A DNA stretch of 64,000 nucleotides. Origin: Megascapheus bottae. Taxonomy: Eukaryota; Chordata; Mammalia; Rodentia; Geomyidae. Where the stretch lies: positions 736,861-800,860 of the forward strand of contig JANJXV010000189.1 of the NCBI GenBank assembly GCA_024803745.1, written 5' to 3'. The position numbers and the translations under genes were made by a program. Shown piece after piece: positions 43,437-55,202 of this stretch. Positions within the stretch are counted from its first letter, which is position 1; each line of letters starts with the position of its first letter. Below the pieces are notes generated by a model. The model was not told the origin of the DNA. It saw only the letters and a program-made list of their open reading frames with translations, and did no database searches.

Positions 43437-44217
43437 TAGTTATCTTTCTCTGGGAAGGGATTTACCAAGAGCAATGCTGACCAAGCGCAGAGATTTTCCC
43501 CTGGCTGGGCAGAAATACTGAAATGAATGCCTCCAAGTTCTGGCTTTGAAAAGTGTGGAACCAATGCTAAGCACCTTTGCTCATCAGGGAATAGTGATCT
43601 GAGAAACTGGGTACACCTTCAATGTGCCTCTTCTGTTGGTTATCCCTAACTCAGGAGGAAAGTGGGGCTTCCTGTCCACCTGTGGGGCCCCTCGACAACT
43701 TACTTTCCTTACTCAATCCCACCCTAGTCACATATAGATCATGAAAGTAACTCTTAGAGAGAAGGTTGCAGAAGTGGAGCTGGACCTCATATAATGGAGA
43801 GGTGATTTAAAACAAAACAAAACAAAAAGCATGTTGCATGATGCCTATCTGCCTCTTAAATGGCCATCATTCTAGGTTTAGATCTCTGCATATCAGAGGC
43901 CCTTTTTCTTGAATTTGGACAGATCAACACCAGAGCTAGGAAACTTAAGAACACTGTAAGGACACTACCTTGAGAGTGGGAAGGCAATTGGAAATGGCAG
44001 AGGGGGGCAGAAGCCAGCTGGGAAGCTGCAGATCTGTTGGTTTACCTTACTTGGGAGATTGGCAGGGTAGAGTGCCACGGACAATTAATGAATGCCCTAC
44101 AATCCCTTCTAAACTTCTATGGAGCTTTGTTTTATTTCTGGCAGGATAAAGTTGCAAATAGAATATTGTTGAGCATTCAAGTAAACTCTTTTAGGGATTG
44201 TGTTAGAAAAACAGTAG
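43437..44217. other. Upstream region of the homeobox gene
   Basis: About 780 bp free of SINEs directly upstream of the TATA box. Confidence 0.4.
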
Positions 44218-44231
44218 AAGTTTATTCCCAC

Positions 44232-44428
44232 CAGGGACAGGGAGTGTGGCTTAGCAGTAGAGTGCTTGTCTAGCATGCACAAAGCCCTGGGTTCGATTCC
44301 TCAGTACCACATAGACAGAAAAAGCCAAAAGTGATGCTGTGGCTCAAGTGGTAGAGCACTAGGGTCGAGAAAGCTGAAAGACAGTGCCAGATCTTGAGTT
44401 CAAACCACAGGACTGGCAGAAAAAAAAA
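44232..44428 (+). repeat. SINE IDL-Geo with TSD
   Basis: AGTTTATTCCCACCA / AGTTTATTCTCACCA at about 44218 and 44428. Confidence 0.94.
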
Positions 44429-44524
44429 GTTTATTCTCACCAAAGTATTTCTTGAGGGCTGGAGACATGGCTCAAATGGTAGAGAGCAAGTTGGGAACAA
44501 GAAGCTGAGGGAGTTGCACACTCA

Positions 44525-44635
44525 TCCACAGGTATGAGGCACTCATACCTGTGTAATCCTTACTACTCAGGAGACTGAGATCTGAGGATCCAGGTTTGAA
44601 GGCAGCCCGGGCAAGAAAACCCATAAGATTACCTT
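44525..44635 (+). repeat. B1-like monomer
   Basis: Interrupted on its 3' side by the next SINE. Confidence 0.78.
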
Positions 44636-44845
44636 TTTTTTTTTTTTTTTTTTTTGCTAGTCCTGGGGCTTGAACTCAGGGCCTGGGCACTGTCCTTAGA
44701 TACTCTGCTCAAGGCTAGTGCTCTGCCACAGAGCCACTTCTGTTTGGTTTTTTTTTTTCTGTGTATTTATGTGGTACTCCTCGAACCCCAGGCTTTGAGC
44801 ATGCTAGGTGAGCACTCTACCACTAGGCCACACTCCTGGCCAAGT
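44636..44845 (-). repeat. SINE IDL-Geo
   Basis: Long T run, then CTAGTCCTGGGGCTTGAACTC. Confidence 0.9.
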
Positions 44846-44847
44846 TT

Positions 44848-45002
44848 TTTTTTTATTATAAGTATTTATTATTTATTTTTAAATATATTTTTATTGCAAT
44901 TAATAGAAGGGTTACATTATCTTCACCAGATAGAAGGTGCACTACTTCACAAACATTGCTTCCCTTTCTCATGTTTTTGTCCCCATTTCCCTCCCCCCAC
45001 CC
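44848..45002 (-). mobile_element. Recurrent LINE-like 3' end with TSD
   Basis: Flanked by CTGGCCAAGTTTTT at about 44836 and 45006. The A tail (T run in plus) sits at the left end, so this is a genuine retroposition event. Confidence 0.7.
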
Positions 45003-45044
45003 CCTCTGGCCAAGTTTTTAAAGAAGAAATATAAGAAAGGATTG

Positions 45045-45215
45045 TAGCTGGGCACTGGTGGCTCACATCTGTAATCTTAGCTTACTCAGGAGCCTGAGAT
45101 CTGAGAATCATGGTTCCAAGTCAGCTCAGGCAGGAGAGTCCCCAGGAGACGCTAAGCTCCAGTTATCCAGTCAAAACCCAGAAAACCAAAAGTGAAGAAG
45201 CTATGGCTCAAAATT
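45045..45215 (+). repeat. SINE B1-Geo, truncated
   Basis: GGCTCACATCTGTAATCTTAGC. Confidence 0.83.
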
Positions 45216-45361
45216 AGAGAGGGGGGTGGTGAGCTGCTGAGCAGACAAGCATGTGCATGTCTAATAGTTTCCTCCTGTCTTTGTTTTCTCAAGTTTCAGT
45301 TATATAACCATCTAAGTAAAGTCTGAGCATAGTAAATGGAAAATTCCCAAAGAAATCATTT

Positions 45362-45715
45362 CAGCTGGATATGGGTGGCTCATGCCTAAAATCCTAGCTA
45401 CTCAGGAAGCTGAGATCAGAGGATCCATGTTTGAAGCCAGCCAGGGCAGGAAATTCAGTGAGATTTTTGCGTTTTGTTTTCATTTTGGTGTCAGTCCTAG
45501 GGTTTGAACTCAGGTCCTGGGAGCCGTCCTTGAGGGCTTTTTCTTTTTTTTCTTTTTTACTCATGGCTAGCACTCTTACCATGAGAAGCTATGGTAGTTT
45601 CACTGCAGACTTTTTGGACACTCCTGCTCTATCCAGTCTGGCTTCCAGTCAGACCCTCTGATCTCAGCCTCCTGAGTAGTTAGGATTGCAGGAGTGAGCC
45701 ACCAGCACAAAGCCC
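45362..45715 (+). repeat. B1 monomer head to head with a minus B1-Geo
   Basis: Plus B1 half to about 45465, then minus-strand Geo and B1 halves to 45715; an inverted SINE pair. Confidence 0.82.
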
Positions 45716-45868
45716 CATTTGAATTTTGAGAACAATGCTTCAGCTTCATCCAACGGACCAGATCATGTGGGAGGATGTGAACTGTTCCACTTTATGTTTC
45801 CCATGTCTACACCATGTGTGCCATCCACCCATTCTGTTACCAAATGGATTGTGTGGGGTGTTACGAAG

Positions 45869-45872
<4 letters not shown>

Positions 45873-45916
<44 letters not shown>
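45873..45916 (+). repeat. (GT)n
   Basis: About 22 units next to a Geo monomer. Confidence 0.97.
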
Positions 45917-45918
<2 letters not shown>

Positions 45919-46355
45919 CAGTCCTGGGCCTTTAACTCAGTCTTAGGTGCTATCCCTGAGTTTTTTAATTTGTTTGTTTTTATTTTTTATTTTTTGCCAA
46001 TCCTGGGGCTTGAACCCTTGGGCTTATTCTTCAAAGCTAACGCTGTACCCCTTGAGCCACAGTACCACTTCCAGCTTTTCTATGTATGTGGTACCGAGGA
46101 ATCAAACCCGGGTCTTCATGCGTGCTAGGCAAGCACTCTACCACTTGGCTAAACTCCCAGTCCCAGTCCCTGACCTTTTTTGCTCAGGCATAGCACTCTA
46201 CCACTCGACCCACAGCAATACTTTCATATTTTCAAGATTTAGTTGGAGATAAGAGTGACAGGTTTTTCTAACTGGACTAGCTTTGAACCTCAATTCTCAA
46301 ATTTCAGCTTCCGAAATAGCTGATTATAGACAACAGCACCTGGAGGCATTGCTAA
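45917..46355 (-). repeat. B1-Geo SINE split by an IDL-Geo SINE
   Basis: Outer pieces 45917-45960 and 46165-46355; inner IDL-Geo 45990-46165. Confidence 0.85.
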
Positions 46356-46675
46356 TCTGTGACTAAATCTAATCGATAAACATCATAGGTGGGTTTGTGT
46401 AGGCTAAAGCATAATACAAACACCCAGGTTCTGATGGTAATTTGCTTTGTTCTCATAACCCATTGTTGCTCTTATGACCCACTGACCTCTCTCCCCTGAT
46501 CTGTCTCCTGGGACTCCCCCCAGAAAATCTCCTCCCTGGAATCTTATCCCTGATATTCTCAGCAAAACCTTGTCCGCTATCTTATCTGAAAGCAGAGGAT
46601 TTGATACAGCTTCAGGGGCATTATAGGTCTGCTACAACAAGAAGATATCACCCTCCCACCCCCCAAAAAAAAGCA

Positions 46676-46862
46676 GGCTGGGAGTTTGACCTAGTGTTAG
46701 AGTGCTCATCTAGCATGCACGAAGGCCCAGATTCCGTGCCACATATTTAGGAAAGGCTGGAAATGGTGGTGCTGAGACTCAAGTGGTAGAACTCTAGCCT
46801 TGAGAAAGTCCAAGGACAGTACTCAGGGCCCTGATTTCAAGCCCCCAGGACTGGGGAACAAA
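46676..46862 (+). repeat. SINE IDL-Geo
   Basis: Diverged A box (TTTGACCTAGTGTTAGAG). Confidence 0.88.
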
Positions 46863-46879
46863 CAAACAAAACTTATGCT

Positions 46880-47085
46880 GGGGCTGGGAAGTGGTTTAGT
46901 GGTAGAGTGCTTGCCTAATATCCATCAAGCTCTGGGCTCCGTTCTTAAGTTCAACATCCACAGAAAAAGCTGGAAGTGGTGCTATGGCACAAGTGGTAGA
47001 ATGCTAGTTGTGAGCACAGAGAGGCTCAGGGACAGCACCCAGGCCCTGAATTCAAGCCCCAGGATCCGGAAAAAAAGAAAAAAAC
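46880..47085 (+). repeat. SINE IDL-Geo
   Basis: Second copy in the same orientation, about 20 bp away. Confidence 0.88.
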
Positions 47086-47639
47086 AAAAGCCTCTCAATG
47101 CTCAACTATATGTAAATTCTGGAACCCCCATAATCCTTGTTTTTCCAGCTCTTCTTGGTGTTACTTGAAGTCCCTCTGCAGTGACGATTAAAATCCGATC
47201 TGTTGGAATCTCTTTCTTTCCTTTCCTCTGCTTGATCTTTCCTAACAGGTTTCATACCCTCTACAGTTTCAGCCAGCCACTAAGGACAGCTAGAAGTCTG
47301 CACAGGTCCCCTTGCTGGTTACTGGTGGAGAGTTCCATCTTGAGTGTGCATGAATAGCAATTCTGGTCTTTTTGTTCTTGCTCTAGTTTCCAGGGATCTC
47401 AGAAACACAGGTGAAAATGTACTGCAAGTCGGAGAAGCAGCCCATACAGTGAATATGTCTAGGCCTGGTCTAAGGTGGTAAAGCACCAGCTAGAGTAAAA
47501 GCATCAACTATTGTATTGGAGTCATGGTCTTGGACCAAATAAAGAAAAGGGAAAGGGACAAAAGAGGAGGGGATGGAGAGGGAAGAAGAGAAGAGAGAGT
47601 TATAACAGAGACAGGAGAATGGAGGGGTTTTCTTTTGTT
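47086..47639. other. No feature recognised
   Basis: No repeat landmark. Confidence 0.4.
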
Positions 47640-47868
47640 TGTTTTTGTGGACCATGTTGCTAGAACTCAGCCTGGATGCTGTCCCTGAGCTCCTCAGCTC
47701 AAGGCTACCGTCCTACCCTTGAGCCAAGTCCCACTTCTCCTTTAGTAGAAATTAATTGGAGATAAGTCTCAGATCCTTTTGTGCCGGGGTTGGCTTTGAA
47801 TCTTGATCCTCAGATCTCAGCCTCCTGAGTAGCTAGGATTACAGATGTGAGCCACCACGCCAGGCGAG
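47640..47868 (-). repeat. SINE B1-Geo
   Basis: Full dimer, TCAGCCTCCTGAGTAGCTAGG. Confidence 0.9.
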
Positions 47869-48164
47869 AATGGAGATTTTTAAGGTCACCTGGACTCCAC
47901 AGGAATACCTTGAAAGAGACAAGAAAGCAAGAAAACAGGACTGAATGAATGAAGGAAAGAAGGAAGGCAGACAGGCAAGAAGCCTAAACAAGCAAACAAC
48001 AAAAACAATGGTCTCTCAAGCTGCTGGCCTCAAGAAAAGTATGGGTGCTTGAGCTTCCTGCTGGTCTTGGGCATAAGGATTTGCCTTGAAGTTATTTCAA
48101 ACCGTTTGTCAACTTACTTCTTTGTTTGTTTTGTTTTGGTTTGGTTTAGGGTTTTTTTTGGGGG

Positions 48165-48385
48165 GGGGGGCATGGGGCTTGAACTCTGCCTGGATGCTGT
48201 CCCTGAACTCTTCAGCTCAAGGCTACTGCCTTACCCTTGAGCCAAGCTCCACTTCCCGTTTCCTAGAGGTTAATTGGAGATAAGAGTCTCAGGTCCTTTT
48301 GTGCCTGGCTTGGTTTTGAACCTTGATCCTCAGATTTGTCTCCTGAGTAGCTAGGATTACAGGTGTGAGCCACTGCGCCTGGATT
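48165..48385 (-). repeat. SINE B1-Geo
   Basis: G run at the tail side (about 48157-48168). Confidence 0.9.
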
Positions 48386-48421
48386 TCTTTGTTGTTTTGT
48401 TTTGTGTTTTATTTATTTATT

Positions 48422-48618
48422 TTTGCCAGTCCTGAGGGCTTGAACTCAGGGCCTGGGCATGTCCTTGAGCTTCTTTTGCTCAAGGCTAGTGCTCTACCTC
48501 TTTAGCCCCATCTCTACTTCTGGTCGTTTCTGTTTATGTGGTACTGAGGAATCAAACTTGGGGCTTCATGAATGCCAGGCAAGCACTCTGCTACTAAGCC
48601 ACATCTCCCACCCCTCAG
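48422..48618 (-). repeat. SINE IDL-Geo
   Basis: Diverged dimer adjoining the previous SINE. Confidence 0.87.
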
Positions 48619-48659
48619 TCTCCCCCCACAAATGTGCCATCTCAAAACAGGCCAGATTG

Positions 48660-48950
48660 AGCCAGGTGCCCATCACCTCAGTTTACATAGAGGCTGAGAT
48701 TAGAGGATTGTTGTGCCTGGGCAGAAAAGTTCCATGTCTTCTCCGATGGAAATGCGATAGAATGGAGTACACCCATGATTCCATTGGTAAAAGGAAGACT
48801 GAAAATAGGTAGATCAGGGTCAATCTTGGCACATGAGATCTTAAACCCGACCAGTGAAAAGTTGGGTTGGAGGCATGGCTCAGTGGTTTTGAGTTAGGAG
48901 AACAAGTGCAAGGTCCTGAGTTCATATCTCAGGTACTGAAGATGAGATGG
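48660..48950 (+). repeat. Old B1-like and ID-like fragments
   Basis: GGTGCCCATCACCTCAGTTTAC, and GGCATGGCTCAGTGGTTTTGAG at about 48871. Confidence 0.5.
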
Positions 48951-49727
48951 GGGTAAACAAATGATTGTTCTAATTTTTAGTATTGTCATTATTACTTGGA
49001 ATGCCAATAGTGTTTTCCAGCTAGCCCCTATTGAAAAGTTCTGTAGTCATGCTTGTTAAACTTGTTTTGAATGTGTACTTGCTCAGAATCTGTTGTGCTC
49101 TGTATACCCACACTTGTAAGACATTGTCTGTTATAACTAGATATTTTTCAGAAGGTAACTAGCCATATCTCTTACCAGAAATTGTCTGTATTGTTCTACT
49201 CTTCTATGATTTTGCACAGCTTGGCCTATAGTTACTGTAGTTACCAAACTTGTTTTACCCCACTTGTAACTGAGAGCCCCCTTTCCCCTCACCAGCAGGC
49301 ACCTCCTACTTTGTCTCTGGATGGTTTCTGACCCGTTATCTGTCTTGTTAAAGTTTTCCAACTTTCCAAGAAACAAAGCACTATACTTAGGCAAAAGGGG
49401 AAATTCTGGTGGCTTTCAGGTTTAAAGGTAACCCGCAGAAACAGCTTTGCATGGCATTTTGAGATTCCCATTTGGGTATCATCCTGATGCATCCGCCATT
49501 TCTCATTCAACAAAACATCTTTTCCATTCACGACTGTGATTTGAGTGGTCTCACTGCAGACTGTGATTTGAGTGGTCTCACTGTATGCTGATTCTCGGGC
49601 CCCATAACAAAGACAACAACAAGGAAGCCAGATTTGTATGTGGGTAGTTCCTGTAAGCTCAGAAAGGGCTATTTAACCTGTATGTTCCTATGCGCCTCAG
49701 TCCATTTAGAAAAAAATCGGTTAGGAG
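48951..49727. other. No element recognised apart from the 27-bp-period duplication
   Basis: AT-rich on the left; 80- to 85-codon minus frames without recognisable similarity. Confidence 0.4.
49532..49583 (+). repeat. Perfect 25-bp tandem duplication
   Basis: GACTGTGATTTGAGTGGTCT plus CACTG occurs at 49532-49556 and again at 49559-49583, 27-bp period, no mismatch. Confidence 0.9.
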
Positions 49728-50020
49728 CTGGTTCTTCATGCTTATAATCCCAGCTTTTCTGGAAGATGAGGTCTCTGTAAGAAAAATCCTCAGAGATTCT
49801 TATCTCCAATTAATCAACCAAAACCTGGAAGGATGGCTCAAGTGGGAGAACATTTTCCTTGAGGGACTAAACCAAGCAAGAGAATGATGTCCTGTGTTCA
49901 AACCCCCGTACAGGCACAAAAATAAATACAAAAATAAAACTTGGTGCAGTGGCAAGTGTCTGTAGTCTCAGTTTCTCGGGAGGTTGAGCTAGGAAGATCG
50001 CTTAACCCACAACAGCCAGG
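49728..50020 (+). repeat. B1-Geo SINE followed by a B1 monomer
   Basis: First copy to about 49920; second reads GGTGCAGTGGCAAGTGTCTGTAGTC. Confidence 0.78.
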
Positions 50021-50559
50021 TCTTTGAACAGTTTCTATAAATGTTTACTCATAATTCACATGATCTTTCTCCTGGGATGCTGGACTCTGGGTTTGTGGCA
50101 CTAGAACTATCATTAGCCCTTGCTGTTGTACAGAGTTGTGCAGAGTTTTAAAGATTGGAGCACGCCTACATACCGAGAGGATGCAGAGTTGCCTCCATCT
50201 AAGGCAAATGTGTCTGTGTCATCCTTTTGTTTTTCTCCCCACATTCCCCTTTGAAGACAGAAGGCCTCCTGGGACCTTGGTCCTGCAGGTCTTTCAGAAA
50301 TGGCCTCTCTGAAAATACAACCAGAGCCTAGGACTCTCAGAGTCCTGAGAGTTCACACTCTATCAGATTTAAAAAAAAAAAAATTCTTCCCCTTTTTGAG
50401 ACTATCCCTACCCAGAAGCAAATCAGAGAAGCCCAGAGCCCAGCAGGTGGCTTTCCTGAGGGACTATAGCCTTTTACATGCAAACAGACTGCTTTAAACT
50501 TCTTGTCCCAGCCCCATATTTTAAATTTATTTATCTATTTATGTATTATTATTATTAAA
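50021..50559. other. No feature recognised
   Basis: Contains a short perfect hairpin, GGACTCTCAGAGTCC at 50331-50345. Confidence 0.4.
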
Positions 50560-50748
50560 TTTTTTTTAACCAGTCCTGGGTTTTAAACTCTGGGCCTGAG
50601 CACTGTCCTTGAGCTTTTTCAAGGCTAGCACTCTGACACTTGAGCCACAGCACCACTTCTGGCTTTTTCTGTGTATGTGGTAGTGAAGAATTGCCCAGCT
50701 CCATGCATGCTAGCCAGCGTTCTACTAGGAGGACACATTCTCAGCCCT
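50560..50748 (-). repeat. SINE IDL-Geo
   Basis: ID half diverged, CATGCATGCTAGCCAGC. Confidence 0.88.
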
Positions 50749-51031
50749 CCAAATAGATTTTATTTAAACATTAACTCAGGACATGGACAACCAACGCAAC
50801 ATAACCGTTGTAAGATGAGAAAATGGCGAAGTCACATTATGAAAGATCAGATCTGGAGTCTTTATCAGTCTCAAAGACTGGCAGCCCAAAACAGAGCTAG
50901 CACTTAGCATTTAAAAACAAAAATCTTAGGGGTGGAGACAAAGTCCAGATAGCCTTAAGGAAACAGTCCTGGTATGCAGAGCAGACCAGGTGGGGATATT
51001 TAACTCTTAACAAAGGTGTTTATATAGGGAA
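50749..51031. other. No feature recognised
   Basis: Short unique-looking stretch before the LTR region. Confidence 0.35.
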
Positions 51032-51135
51032 GTAAGGCTGTGACTCAAGTGTTAGAGCCCTAGCCTTGAGCACTGAGAGGCTCAGGGACAGAGCCCAGGC
51101 ACTGAGTTCAAGTCCCATCATTGAAAAAAAAAAAT
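51032..51135 (+). repeat. Geo monomer
   Basis: GTGACTCAAGTGTTAGAGCCCTAGCC to the A tail. Confidence 0.85.
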
Positions 51136-51333
51136 GTTATACATAGGCAAAACCAACTATCCAGGAAAACAATAAGGGACAATCAGGACCCCAATTATCT
51201 AGGAGAAACATGAGCTTCCTGGAGCCATACAACTCAAGACATGTTTACAATCCAAAGAATGTCCTCTATAATGTCTAGATTTTCCAGAATTTCACATCTA
51301 CTATTAACTTCTATCAGGATGCCAAGATGGTAT

Positions 51334-51728
51334 TGTAGGGGGTCCCTTAGAATAAAAAGCCCCTAGACTAAGTCAGGAAACTGAGTCAGGAATTTGACCC
51401 CTTACTGGGAACTAAGGAATGCTATAAAACTGCAGTTTTTCTTCAACCCCATACTCAGTTTTCCAAAGAATGTCCGGGGACCTCCAGTGGAGTAACATGT
51501 AACTACCATTGTAAGTCCTTTGTTTCAAAAGAGCTGATGTTATGTTAATGGAACCCTACAACTCAAACCTGTTTACCCTTATAAGCCCAATTTGCACCCC
51601 TGCTCCTGGTCACAGAGTTAGCTCCCAAGCCTGCACTGTGTCCCTGGCTGGCCAGCTTCTGCAACACTTTAATAAACTTCCTCAAGTCCTAAATTTGTGT
51701 TGGTGGGCTCATTCACGGACCGGTAACA
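51334..51728 (+). mobile_element. 5' LTR of a class I ERV (start uncertain)
   Basis: Ends GGTAACA with AATAAAC at about 51670 and a CTGCACTGTGTCCCTGG R motif shared with the 19821 LTR. A primer-binding-site-like sequence follows. No TSD confirms the start. Confidence 0.6.
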
Positions 51729-51734
51729 TAGTTC

Positions 51735-51752
51735 TGGGGGTTCATATGGAAT
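51735..51752 (+). other. Primer binding site, tRNA-Pro-like
   Basis: TGGGGGTTCATATGGAAT keeps 13 of 18 positions of the gammaretroviral tRNA-Pro site, six bases after the LTR end. Confidence 0.5.
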
Positions 51753-53700
51753 AGAGTCCCTAACCACGCTTTAACGTCGAAATGAAGCAGTTTTATTGAG
51801 GGTTCTTTGCAAAGCCTCGGGAGGTAAGTTTTTGACCCCATGGGTTTGTACTTGTCTGAGTCTGTGTCCTTGTGTTTGTATAGGTGCACTGTTTGTAGGT
51901 CTGCAGGCCATCTGTACTTGCATGGGTACACCATTTTTAAGTTTAAGCCAAGGGTACTGGATGCAATATTGCTCTTTGAGACCAGGAAGGTCAAGGGATG
52001 CCTTAGCCCCCGTTTGCCTGCATTTGGAGGAGGGCTTAGCGGGGGATGCTTTAAGGCACGCCCCCCCCCATTTGCCTCCTCTGTTTGGAGGAGGGTTTGT
52101 CTGTTTCCTCTGTTGCCTGTTTGTATTATTATGGGGTCAGAGATCTGGGTTTCTTGAAGCAATCGGCCAGCTGGCTGACAGGGAATGGAAATCTCCTCAG
52201 GGGAGGCGCCTGCTGAAACATTTCAGGGCCCCAAGGTCTTTCTGTCACTCTGACAGTTTGTTGCATGCCATCAAAATTGGGGGGTTACTTAAAGGTCTCT
52301 ATTTCTCTGTCTTTTTTTTTTTAATGCATTTTCCTGAGGTATCTTGTCTTGTCCTGTTTTGTTTTTGAAATTGGTACCAGTCCTAAATATGCATCCTTGC
52401 TTTCTGTGTCTTTGTTATTATTTATTTGGACATTTCTGGGGAATAAAAGTTTCACACGCCTGGTATGGCCCCACCCAAGGCTGCAGTTGAGATACGCAGA
52501 GGTCAGGCAAAGCTACTGCAAGCCTAGTCTAGTTTTCTTTTTCTTAACAACCTGGCTGAAGTGACAATCTGGAGACAGTTGGGGGTAGGACTCAGACATC
52601 AATCTTGGTTCCCCCAGGCTTAAATTTGGCCCCAGTATAAATTGGTATGTAAAATGTTCTAGTCAAATTGGGAAAATGACTAGAGTCACGCTCTGGGTGG
52701 GCTAAATTCAGCTCCAGAGAACTCCCACCCAGCTTTCCTCTGCAGAAAGTATTATGGTAATGTGTCTGATATCAGAAACAAGCTCTGGAAAAATGAGTCC
52801 CAGCTAAGGTTTGTTAAGCTTTGCTTTAAAACTTGGTCGTTACCTGCAAGAGTAAAATAGGCAAAAGATCTCTTACACTAAAAGTTCTGGAAAATATACG
52901 GCCGATATTAATTTTGTGCACTTTAAGATTTTTGTGAGTATGTGTGAATGTGTGTGTGAGCACACATATTCAAGATTAAACTGTCAGCATGCTGTGTAAA
53001 ACAATGGGTGAGTTTATACTTGAAACACAAAAAGGTAAATGGGAAATCTGAGTCTAAACTTCAAGAAAAATGATCAGGTTTGGGCGTTTCAAATATCTTA
53101 AAGAGTACTGCATTGTTTTAAAGAGGAACTAGTTAAAAGGTTTTTCTAAGTATTTTGTAATTTGCATTTGAAAAATATCTGGTATTATAATGTACAAGGC
53201 TGCTTACATTGTAATCAAGTTATCTGGCTTAGCAAAAGGCATCAGAAAATTTGGTTTTTCCCTCCACTAAATTTGAGGCTAAGTACTAGAAATAAGTATT
53301 TGAAATTTAAATGTGAAGGTTTGTTGATCAGTTGCAAAGCTTGCCTGTTTGTTTAGGTAATCAAGTGCCCAGAGAAAGGACCAGAAAACCTTAGGGTAGG
53401 CTTTTGTGCCTGTTTTTGTGGGTGAGAGGTGATCTAGCAAAGGTTCAGCTCCGTCTGGTCCTTGCCAGGTAGGAGAGTCCCTAGGGAAAGTTCCAGCATG
53501 GTGGAAGAGGGTAAACTGGCACAAAGCTGTTCAGCTAAGCCCAGTTAGCTGGGTAGGTGCCTATTTGTAGAAGGGGCTGGAAGGCTATCTTCATCCTGTC
53601 TCTTTTGCTTACAGATGACACTGGAAACCCGATGGTAAAATGGGTGATGTGACTGGTATTTCTAAAATTTCCCTTTGAGATGTCTTTAACATTTTTTTTC
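51753..53700 (+). mobile_element. ERV leader/internal sequence without recognisable genes
   Basis: GT-rich leader-like sequence after the primer binding site. Frames of up to 190 codons occur, but none resembles gag, pol or env. No matching 3' LTR was found. The downstream boundary is not visible and is set at the IDL-Geo SINE at 53740. Confidence 0.4.
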
Positions 53701-53739
53701 TGGGAAAAGCTTTAATGGTGGGTTCAAAAATTTATGCAT

Positions 53740-53882
53740 GGGACTGGGAGCATAGCCTAGTGGTAGAGTGCTCTCCTAGCATGCACGAAGCTCTGCGTTC
53801 GATTCCTCAGTACTACATACTCAGAAAAAAAACCAGAAGTGGCACTGTGGCTCAACTTGCAGAGCAATAGCCTTGAGCTGGC
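53740..53882 (+). repeat. SINE IDL-Geo, truncated
   Basis: B box GCGTTCGATTCC; the Geo half stops at CCTTGAGC. Confidence 0.88.
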
Positions 53883-53934
53883 TTCTGGGATTTGCCAGAA
53901 TCTTCAGTGGCATCTTAGGATAAACCAGTCACAT

Positions 53935-54125
53935 GCCAGGTGCCAGTTACTTAAGCCTGTAATCCTAGCTACTCAGGAGGCTGAGATCTGAGGGTTAAGG
54001 TTCAAAGTCAGGACAAAAGGACCTGAGACTCTTATCTCCAATTAACCTCAAAAGTGGGGGTTGGCTCAAGGGTAGGGCAGTAGCCTTGAGCTGAAGAGCT
54101 CAGGGACAGCACCCAGGCCCAGGGA
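53935..54125 (+). repeat. SINE B1-Geo
   Basis: AAGCCTGTAATCCTAGCTACTC. Confidence 0.88.
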
Positions 54126-54514
54126 TTGGGGCTGCCATCTATCAGCCTGAAGGTGGAAAGTAGTTGCTGTGCTGCTGTTATACTAACTCCTAGCTCTGTT
54201 CACTGAGTGCTGGTGACTCTATTGCTGGGGGTCCAGGGTATCCTGAAATGGCTGAGGTATTGCGAGGTAGAGTGGGGAAATAAAAGACATAGAGCATCAA
54301 CCTGGAGTGAAAAGCTAAGGGACAACACCCAGGCCCTGAGTTCAAGCACCAGACTGACACATCCTCCTCTCCCCTCACCATGGCCCCTGATATCTGTCAC
54401 TCCAATAGCAAGCATCCTTCAGAGAACCAGAATCTCCTTTTACTTCATGCACATACTATATTAGCCATTTTACAAAAGTGTAAGCATGAACTGGACATTG
54501 GTGACTCCTGGGTG

Positions 54515-54635
54515 GGGATGGGAGGGAGTGGGAGAGAATGAGGGAACAGATGACACTGCATAAAAGGAAATGTACTTATTGCCTGACTCTCTGTACAACA
54601 CCTCTATAGTAACCATAAAGTAAATTTTAAAACAT
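54515..54635 (+). mobile_element. Recurrent LINE-like 3' end
   Basis: GGGAGTGGGAGAGAATGAGG...TACTTATTGCCTGACTCTCTGTACAACACC then AACCATAAAGTAAATTTT. Confidence 0.5.
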
Positions 54636-54644
54636 GTAAGTATG

Positions 54645-54865
54645 AGAACTCAGGGCCTGGGCACTGTCCCTGAACTTCTTTGCCTCAAAGCTAGTACTCT
54701 TACCACTTGAGTCACAGCATCACTTTTGGCTTTTTTCTGAGTAGTTTATTGGATATAAGAGTCTCACAAACTTTCCTGTCTGCTGGATTTGAACCATGAT
54801 CCTCAGATCTCAGCTTCCTGAGTAGCTAGGATTACAGAAATGAGTCACGTATGCCTAGTATTTAA
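54645..54865 (-). repeat. SINE B1-Geo
   Basis: Full dimer, TTCCTGAGTAGCTAGGATTACAG. Confidence 0.87.
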
Positions 54866-55094
54866 GATCTCTTGACATTTGGAGTTCAGGCCTTAATATT
54901 CTGACAACACAATATCATGTGTAGATACCAAATTACATGTTCTTTTCCCCCCTTTGTTTCTGTATACTATGGTAGTTTAGGTACTTGCACAGAGAAATAG
55001 ATGTATTTCTTGTGTCTTGCCACAAAAGAATAAAACAAAAATTAATTGTGGACCAAGTTTCAAGATAGTTGCTACCTAAATCAAGATCCAGATA

Positions 55095-55177
55095 GAGGTC
55101 AGGAGTGTAGCCTAGTGGTAGAGTGCTTGCCTTGCATGCAGGAAGCCCTCTCTGGGTTAGATTCCTGGGTACTACAT
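55095..55177 (+). repeat. IDL half of a split IDL-Geo SINE
   Basis: Ends GGGTACTACAT at the junction. Confidence 0.85.
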
Positions 55178-55202
55178 CTTTATGTTATGAGCATAAAGAT
55201 GT
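55174..55202. repeat. Perfect 10-bp inverted repeat
   Basis: ACATCTTTAT and ATAAAGATGT flank a 9-nt loop, spanning the left junction of the inserted element. Confidence 0.85.

Noticed and set aside
51796..52368. 190-codon plus frame, the second longest in the window
   Set aside because: Lies in an ERV leader, with low-complexity hydrophobic and Cys-rich composition and no known domain; a 149-codon frame on the other strand overlaps it.
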